A stretch of 64,000 nt of DNA from Byssochlamys sp. IMV 00236 (Eukaryota > Ascomycota > Eurotiomycetes > Eurotiales > Thermoascaceae), in assembly GCA_001931875.2 (NCBI GenBank), contig MSJH02000546.1, positions 124,001-188,000 on the forward strand. The letters are read 5' to 3'. Shown here piece by piece: positions 57,901-64,000 of this stretch (position 1 is the stretch's first letter; each line of letters opens with the position of its first letter). A program made the translations under genes and the position numbers. The notes under the pieces are model-generated. The model was not told the origin of the DNA. It did not search any database and saw nothing but the letters and a program-made list of their open reading frames with translations.

Positions 57901-59583
57901 CTCGTACGTTGTTAGGAGGACATTGAACTTAGGGCGCTTAGGGTTTCCGTCAATCAGGAGCTCATATTCTTTGATAACGTTGCGAGCCGCTTCGTTGCCG
58001 TTGTATACCACATAGTTAAGATCAGGAGACCAGTTGTCGAAGGTCTCGGCCCAGGAGGGCATTGTGGACAGTGGCACTACGACGACGAAAGGTCCCTGCT
58101 GGTGCCGCACATGACGCAACCAGTTGATAAAGGCCACTGTCTGAACAGTTTTACCAAGACCCATCTCGTCTGCGAGGACGACGTTCCGATTCCGGACCCA
58201 GTTGAAAGCCATGAAATTGAGACCCTTGATCTGGAACTCCTTCAGTTCACCATTGTGCAAGAAACTTGGCGTCGACTTGATGGTCTCGAAAGGTTTCCGG
58301 GTGGCGGGGTTGGATTCTGTCTTGCTGGATATGGGAGGGTGGGATGAACGGTCCAGATACCGATCGATTTCACGCTGAGCAATCTTGCTCACAAGTTCTT
58401 CGCTCTCCCAAGTACATGAATCGTAGAAGAGACGCTTCCATTTGACGAAATACTCTGTTCCGCCGTCTTCACCTTTCCGCATTCCGATGACCCTTTCGAC
58501 CTTCTTGTAGTCCTCAATCGCTTCAGCATCCCGCTCGCGGTCGAGGTTCCATTTCTCTTTATCCTCGGGAGCGATATCCTCATAATTGATAAGTCTCAAT
58601 TCTTCCTCGACGACTTTGCGAATGTAGTTGTCAACACGACGTGTGCTTCGACAGTTGGCTAGACTGTCGATTGTCTCCCACGTTGCGTGGTAATGGGACT
58701 TCCCCTGCCACTTTATGTAAAACTCACAGTCGTGACGGCTGACTTTCGATTCTCTAGGGTTGACGCCTTCCTTAAAACGATGGTTGAGTACCAAATCAAC
58801 GGCAGGACGATCGTCCTCTTCCGCATTGACCCAGTAGTTTTGTGTCATATCTTCCGGATCATCTTCCAATAAGTCGTCATCGTCATCGTCTTCATTATAA
58901 TTGGAGACGCGAGAAGCGTTTCTTGTAGAGAAACGGACTTCCGCATGTGTTGGTTCACGGCTGGAGGCAGTCTGCGTCAAACGACGCCGTCTAGTTCGGT
59001 TTGCACGAGCACGAGGTCCGCCATACTCATCGCTATCTGACTCAGAAAAGGACGATTGGGTAGCAGAACGGGAAGGGATCTTCGACGACTGCTCCGACAC
59101 GACACGACGACGTCGCTTGGTACGCGGTGCCACATCGTCTGAGTCTGAATCAGACACTGAATGAGCAACCTGACGCGTCGTACGAGCTCGTCCGCTCCGA
59201 CGCAGACCATAGAGGTCCGGATTCTGCCGCATGAACTCCGTTTCATCGACTGCCGATGACTTCCGCTTTCTACCGTGGCCGGATGTTGAAGACGCAGAGT
59301 TTTCAGGGCTTGAATGCTCTTGGGGCTCGTCTCCATCCTGGATTGGCGAATCGCCGTCACTGTCAACCGGATCAGGACTTCGAGCATCGTAAGTCTCATC
59401 TGCGACGTCGTCCTCCTCTGCAGACTCCGAGGAGGCGCGGTCGTCGGAAGTATCTGACAATTCGCTGTCACTCGCGACCATTGTGGGATCCCTTTCCTGT
59501 GCACCATTCATCGTTGATGACAGGGAGTGACCATTAGGAACGGCAGTCATCGAGGAGGGTCTGGAGGCCGATGGGAGCACCAT
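54996..59583 (-). CDS. CHD1: Chromatin remodeller Chd1
   Basis: Exons 55172..59583 and 54996..55107 (intron 64 nt) give 1507 residues, the expected size. An acidic, Ser-rich N-terminus (1-250) is followed by two chromodomains (about 262-335 and 360-415, with FYIKWQGKSHYHATWE and YFVKWKRLFYDSCTWE), the SNF2 ATPase with DEMGLGKT (about 472-479), a DEAH box and the helicase C lobe with QADLQAMARAHRIGQTKPV, then a SANT/SLIDE region around 1090-1260 and the Chd1 helical C-terminal domain (MFRMLFKPIRDKLKRM...). After splicing the end reads DRLWGYVAEKYWPNKEVG and a short Ala-rich tail. It spaces nucleosomes on transcribed genes. Divergent from RLI1. Confidence 0.96.
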
Positions 59584-60748
59584 GCTAGTGGCTATCGACG
59601 AGAACGGTCAGCATTGAAGGCTAAGGAGGGCTGAGAACGCGGTGTAAAGCAGTGGACGAGGTAGAGGATAGATATGCGACCCAGAAAATACCCTATAGAG
59701 GCGGAATGGAACATAGGAGGCAGCAGGAGAGGTTCATGAGATGAATCGAGATGTTTTTTGATGATGCTCTGATGGACGAGATGGATAATGATGATGGAAG
59801 GATGAGGGCCACCGCGAGAGAAAATTCTGCCGCCAGAGCAGATGCAAGAGAAACAGCGCAATCCAAAGGTCACATTAACGACCTAGAGAGAGCTCGCAGA
59901 CCGAGGAGCAACAGGAAGGTCCTGTGTCCCGGTGGGTCGAGAAGCGTGGAGAAGTACCCCGGCCGGACACACAGGCACGCGTCTAGGATAGCTACAGAGC
60001 GAACACAAGACACTTACAGTCCATAGCTTGGTGGCCCCGAGACGGCCAATACTAAAGGGACGCAATGGTGGCTGAATAAAAGAGGATAAGGGTGGTGGTG
60101 TTGGTGGTGGAGTTGGGAGGTATGAGGATAGACGACCTGAGAAAGATGAGGGAGTAAGAGCGAGAAGAGAGTTGTCAGTGGTGGTGGTGGTCGGAGAGCG
60201 AGTCGCAGTGAAGAACCGGGGCGCTGGCTGTCACTGCCTGGGCATTGAGGCATCTGAGGCATCCACACGGTGTTACCCATCGGGTTTAGCGTTTAGCAAC
60301 ATCACCTGACCCGAAAGAACCCTTGATGCCTGAGGAGTCAAAGGACGGTCCGGCCCGACAGAAGTTCCGGCACATCAACCATCCGCCAATCAGGACACAC
60401 CCAATCCTGCTTGCTATTCATGCCTCAGGCCCTCGTTCGTTCAGAGCCCTACAGCGCGCAATTGCGGCCTGGGGCCTGCCGCATCCCACAATCCCCTCGC
60501 CGGCTTTTCTTTGGCGCCCCTCCCCCTCTAGACGTCCAGTTCGTTCCTGCAAACAGCTTCGTTAGCAGGTCTCAACGGTGCTCTGCACAGATACCCACTG
60601 TGCCATATTGCCTGCTGAGCGACTACCGCGATCCCAGAGTCAGAGGCTTCCAGACGTCCCTTGACGTACTTTTTAAGGCGCACTGGGCTGCAAAACTATA
60701 ACCATACCCGTTTTTTGCCTCGCTTTTCCAACACTGTTGTAATTCACC
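59584..60748. promoter_or_regulatory. Divergent promoter region CHD1 / RLI1
   Basis: 1165 bp between two outward-facing housekeeping genes. Contains GATG/GGTGGT-type simple sequence (59750-59800, 60080-60190). No defined site recognised. Confidence 0.55.
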
Positions 60749-62997
60749 ATGTCGGACAAGCTCACAAGGTATGCACTCCTAATAAGCGTTATAGAAATAG
60801 TGCTTTAATTAACGTGTTTTACCAGAGTTGCTATTGTCAACAGTGACAAGGTGTGTTTACTGCCCGCTCGAACCCCGCAGGCACGGTTCTCCGCCATACA
60901 GTGCTAACTCGACCCTTTTTCGCCGTATACAGTGCAAACCGAAGGTACGTCTTAGGATATTGAGTCAAGTGGAACCTTGTTCGCTGACGGTCATAGAAAT
61001 GTCGGCAAGAGTGCAAAAAGTCTTGTCCTGTGGTCCGTACAGGCAAGCTCTGTATTGAAGTCACCCCTGAGTCCAAGATCGCTTTCATTTCGGAACGGCT
61101 GTGTATCGGATGCGGTATCTGCCCGAAGAAATGTCCCTTTGGCGCTATTCACATCATCAACCTGCCTACCAACCTTGAAACCCAGGTGACGCACCGCTAC
61201 TCGGCCAACAGTTTCAAGCTTCATCGGTTGCCCATGCCCCGTCCGGGTCAGGTCCTGGGTCTGGTGGGAACCAACGGTATTGGCAAGAGTACTGCTCTTA
61301 AGATTCTTAGTGGAAAGCTCAAGCCAAACCTTGGACGATATGATAACCCCCCGGATTGGGAGGAGATCCTCAAGTATTTCCGTGGTTCTGAGCTGCAGAG
61401 TAGGTCTCCTTAGGATCGATTTCGGCTCTAATGCGGACACTAATGTTCTGTAGACTACTTCACCAAGGTCTTGGAGGATAACCTGAAGGCTGTGGTCAAG
61501 CCTCAGTACGTCGACCAGATTCCCAGAGCTGTGAAGGGACCTGTCAACACCGTGGGACCTCTCATCAAGGCCCGTTCCCAGATGGACAACATGGAGCACA
61601 TCATGAAGGTTCTTGGTATGCATAGTAGATCCCATCTTTCTCATAAATGGCTAGGTACTGATAATTTGCGCAGAGCTCGAGCAGGTCGAGGACCGTGAGA
61701 TTGCTTTGCTTTCCGGAGGAGAACTGCAGCGCTTTGCTATTGGTCTCGTTTGCGTCCAGAAGGCCGATGTGTAAGTATATAACAACCGGTCCACCACTGT
61801 TGTGTGCTCGTCTTCTAATGTCTACCAGGTATATGTTTGACGAGCCATCTTCTTATCTGGATGTTAAGCAGCGTTTGAGTGCGGCCCGTACTATCCGTGA
61901 ACTGCTGCGACCTGACGACTATGTCATCGTCGTCGAACACGACTTGTCTGTTCTGGACTATCTGTCCGACTTTGTCTGCGTTCTCTACGGTAGACCCGCA
62001 GTGTATGGTGTCGTGACCCTCCCTGCATCCGTCCGTGAAGGTATCAACATCTTCTTGGACGGCCATATTCCTACCGAGAACTTGCGATTCCGAGAGGAAT
62101 CTCTCACCTTCCGTATCGCCGAGGCGGGAGATGACTTCATGGCTGACAAGGCCCGTGCTTTCGCCTACCCTGCTATGGAGAAGACTTTGGGCAACTTCCA
62201 TCTCAAGGTCCAGCCTGGAAGGTTCACTGACTCCGAGATCATTGTCATGATGGGTGAGAATGGAACTGGAAAGACCACTTTCTGTAAGATGCTGGCTGGT
62301 GCTGAGAAGCCGGACGGCAACATGTCTGTGCCTCGTATGAACATCAGCATGAAGCCCCAGAAGATCACTCCCAAGTTCCAAGGAACCGTGCGCCAGCTGT
62401 TCTTCAAGCGTATCAAGGCTGCCTTCCTCTCCCCACAATTCCAGACTGACGTCTACAAGCCTCTCAAGATTGACGACTTCATTGACCAGGAGGTTCAGAA
62501 CCTGTCTGGTGGTGAATTGCAGCGTGTGGCTATTGTCTTGGCTCTCGGTATCCCTGCTGATATCTACGTTATTGACGAGCCCAGTGCCTATCTCGACTCT
62601 GAGCAACGTATTATCGCTGCTCGTGTCATCAAGCGCTTCATCATGCACACCAAGAAGACTGCATTCATTGTCGAACACGACTTCATCATGGCCACTTACC
62701 TTGCCGATCGTGTCATTGTCTTCGACGGTCAACCATCCAGGGATGCCTGTGCGAACCCCCCGGAATCTCTCTTGACTGGTTGCAACCGTTTCCTCAAGAA
62801 CCTGGATGTCACCTTCCGTCGTGATCCGAACAGTTACCGTCCTCGTATCAACAAGTACCAGTCTCAGCTGGACCAGGAGCAGAAGTTGAGTGGAAGCTAC
62901 GTAAGTTCATCAACATAAAAACGGATAGCTCGGCCCCATTAATCGAGACTATATACTAACATCGGTTCCATAGTTCTTCCTGGAGGAGGAGAGTTGA
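60749..62997 (+). CDS. RLI1: Ribosome-recycling ATPase Rli1 / ABCE1
   Basis: Eight exons: 60749..60768, 60826..60850, 60933..60944, 60997..61399, 61454..61615, 61674..61770, 61829..62900, 62974..62997, giving 604 residues (yeast Rli1 has 608). The N-terminal Fe-S domain assembles from the first four exons: [14 protein letters not shown], then CKPK, then [11 protein letters not shown]; the second cluster is [15 protein letters not shown] domain 1 has [17 protein letters not shown] and MFDEPSS; domain 2 has GENGTGKTT, a second LSGGELQR and VIDEPSA. It splits ribosomes after termination and acts in initiation; essential in eukaryotes. Exon 3 is a 12-nt microexon carrying the first cluster cysteine. 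Terminal exon encodes FFLEEES. Confidence 0.97.
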
Positions 62998-63250
62998 AAA
63001 GGGCGTCCATGGCAGGCACCATCGCGACCGCTACAGGCGTGACGATCGCGATTCTCACAAGCGACGACGACGATACCGCGGCACGAAAAAAGGCGTTTGG
63101 TTGGTAGCATTTTCTGGCGTTGGTAAAGGCGTTGTTGCTCGAGGCAGGGGACACCGTTGCATGGGTCTCTCCGAAGATGAGTGCTGTGACGGTGAAGACG
63201 ACGATGAGGAGGACCTTTGGCGTTGGCAGTGGTCGACCTCCTGTCACCAT
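62939..63250 (-). CDS. Possible small secreted or membrane protein
   Basis: A 103-codon frame with a signal-peptide-like N-terminus (KVLLIVVFTVTALIFGETHA) and a second hydrophobic patch (LVRIAIVTPVAVAMVPAM). It overlaps the last exon of RLI1 on the opposite strand by about 60 bp. No family recognised. It may be a chance frame; RNA evidence would decide. Confidence 0.25.
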   Translation of the reverse strand: MVTGGRPLPTPKVLLIVVFTVTALIFGETHATVSPASSNNAFTNARKCYQPNAFFRAAVSSSSLVRIAIVTPVAVAMVPAMDALFNSPPPGRTMEPMLVYSLD

Positions 63251-64000
63251 TCGATTTAGCTGACGTTAAGTTGTCCGTTCTTTGCCGTCGATGATGTGCA
63301 TTCCTTGCTGTGCCGCCTCCATGTTCTCTGATTCGACTATCGCTCATGTCTCCAACTACGGCATCAGTCTCATGTCTCATGCCACGCCAGTGTCTAGTGT
63401 GGAGGCCCACCTTCATGCATATGACATACCGGGAATCAGTGGACTTGTCGTTATCGAGTGAAGGTACGACACAAGCTGAGCGTCAAATCATCCATGAGGA
63501 CGCCGCAGCTATAGAGATGGGACGGGTCAAGTTAGGTGGCCACTGCCGTGCAGCATTCCCAGGAATCGATTGAAATGGCGGGCAGGGACTTGCAATCTTC
63601 TACATGGATTCTGTGCGCCCTTGCCTCATAGTCGTTCTTTCTGTTGATCTTGTGTGTTTCTTGATCGGGTCTTCCATGAGCTTGAAGTTTCCTGGGATAT
63701 GCGTGCCAGTCACGGTGAGAAATCGTGTCAAAAATATTATACACATTATCGCAACATAGAAATCGTCAAAATAGAGTCTCTAGCCCAAAAGTTTCAAGTT
63801 ATATCTCTCCATTAGTAAATCTGGTACCCACTTACTTACATGATCCCACACGAACGTGCTGCACTTACCGTCTTGCGCGACTCCCAGTCCGCCAGATGTG
63901 CTGCCAAGTGGGAGTACCCTTACCGCCATCACTCAGCTTAGGTACTGCATCTCGACGCCCAGAAACGCGCAAGTGGCAACGAGATAATTACTTGGAGTTC
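62998..64000. other. Downstream flank of RLI1
   Basis: Apart from the doubtful minus-strand frame, no gene is supported to the end of the window. Confidence 0.5.

Noticed and set aside
61815..62732. 305-codon minus-strand frame
   Set aside because: Antisense of RLI1 exon 7; shadow of a biased gene.

Overview
The window is nuclear DNA of a filamentous ascomycete, most likely Eurotiales (Aspergillus/Penicillium type). Genes are split by short introns (about 50-130 nt, GTRNGT...YAG), intergenic spaces are 0.4-4 kb, and the proteins have the lengths and domain forms usual in that order (a 449-residue adenosylhomocysteinase, a 677-residue Clf1, a DUF3824 protein, Zn2Cys6 and C2H2 regulators). I support 22 protein genes. 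Exon borders were worked out by hand from frame, splice sites and family conservation. I saw no tRNA, rRNA or CRISPR. There is one run of Ns (53799-53840).

Layout. 0-6.4 kb: a MARVEL-like membrane protein, then four metabolic genes side by side (metallo-beta-lactamase-fold lactonase, beta-hydroxyacid dehydrogenase, carboxymuconolactone-decarboxylase-fold enzyme, zinc alcohol dehydrogenase) that look like a small catabolic group. 7.8-13.3 kb: a DUF3824 Arg/Ser-rich protein and an MtfA/FlbC-like C2H2 factor with a probable 5'UTR intron. 13.3-22.85 kb: a 9.5 kb stretch without a convincing gene, with an AT-rich core (about 19.1-21.1 kb) that may be a mutated transposon relic. 22.9-27.3 kb: an aldo/keto reductase and a membrane-anchored kelch-like protein. 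27.3-31.3 kb: a second gene-poor stretch with a 41-bp tandem duplication, an AT/pyrimidine-rich relic and a repeated TACTCCGTA motif. 31.3-35.5 kb: CLF1 and PRP31, two spliceosome genes, back to back on one 455-bp promoter. 36.7-42 kb: a UPF0643-like protein, a phytanoyl-CoA-dioxygenase-like enzyme and adenosylhomocysteinase. 42.8-47.8 kb: a divergent pair that together match the two halves of the plant Tm-1 protein, followed convergently by a Zn2Cys6 regulator. 49-53.5 kb: a small secreted protein, a pyridoxal-reductase-like enzyme and a C2H2 factor resembling INO80-associated Iec1. 55-63 kb: CHD1 and RLI1, divergent.

How the parts may work together. Housekeeping blocks (splicing, chromatin remodelling, ribosome recycling, the methyl cycle) alternate with accessory metabolism. 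The best candidate for an undescribed system is the Tm-1-like pair with its neighbouring Zn2Cys6 factor (42.8-47.8 kb); second is the lactonase/dehydrogenase/decarboxylase/alcohol-dehydrogenase group at 1.1-6.3 kb. Both are inferences from gene order and families; substrates are unknown.
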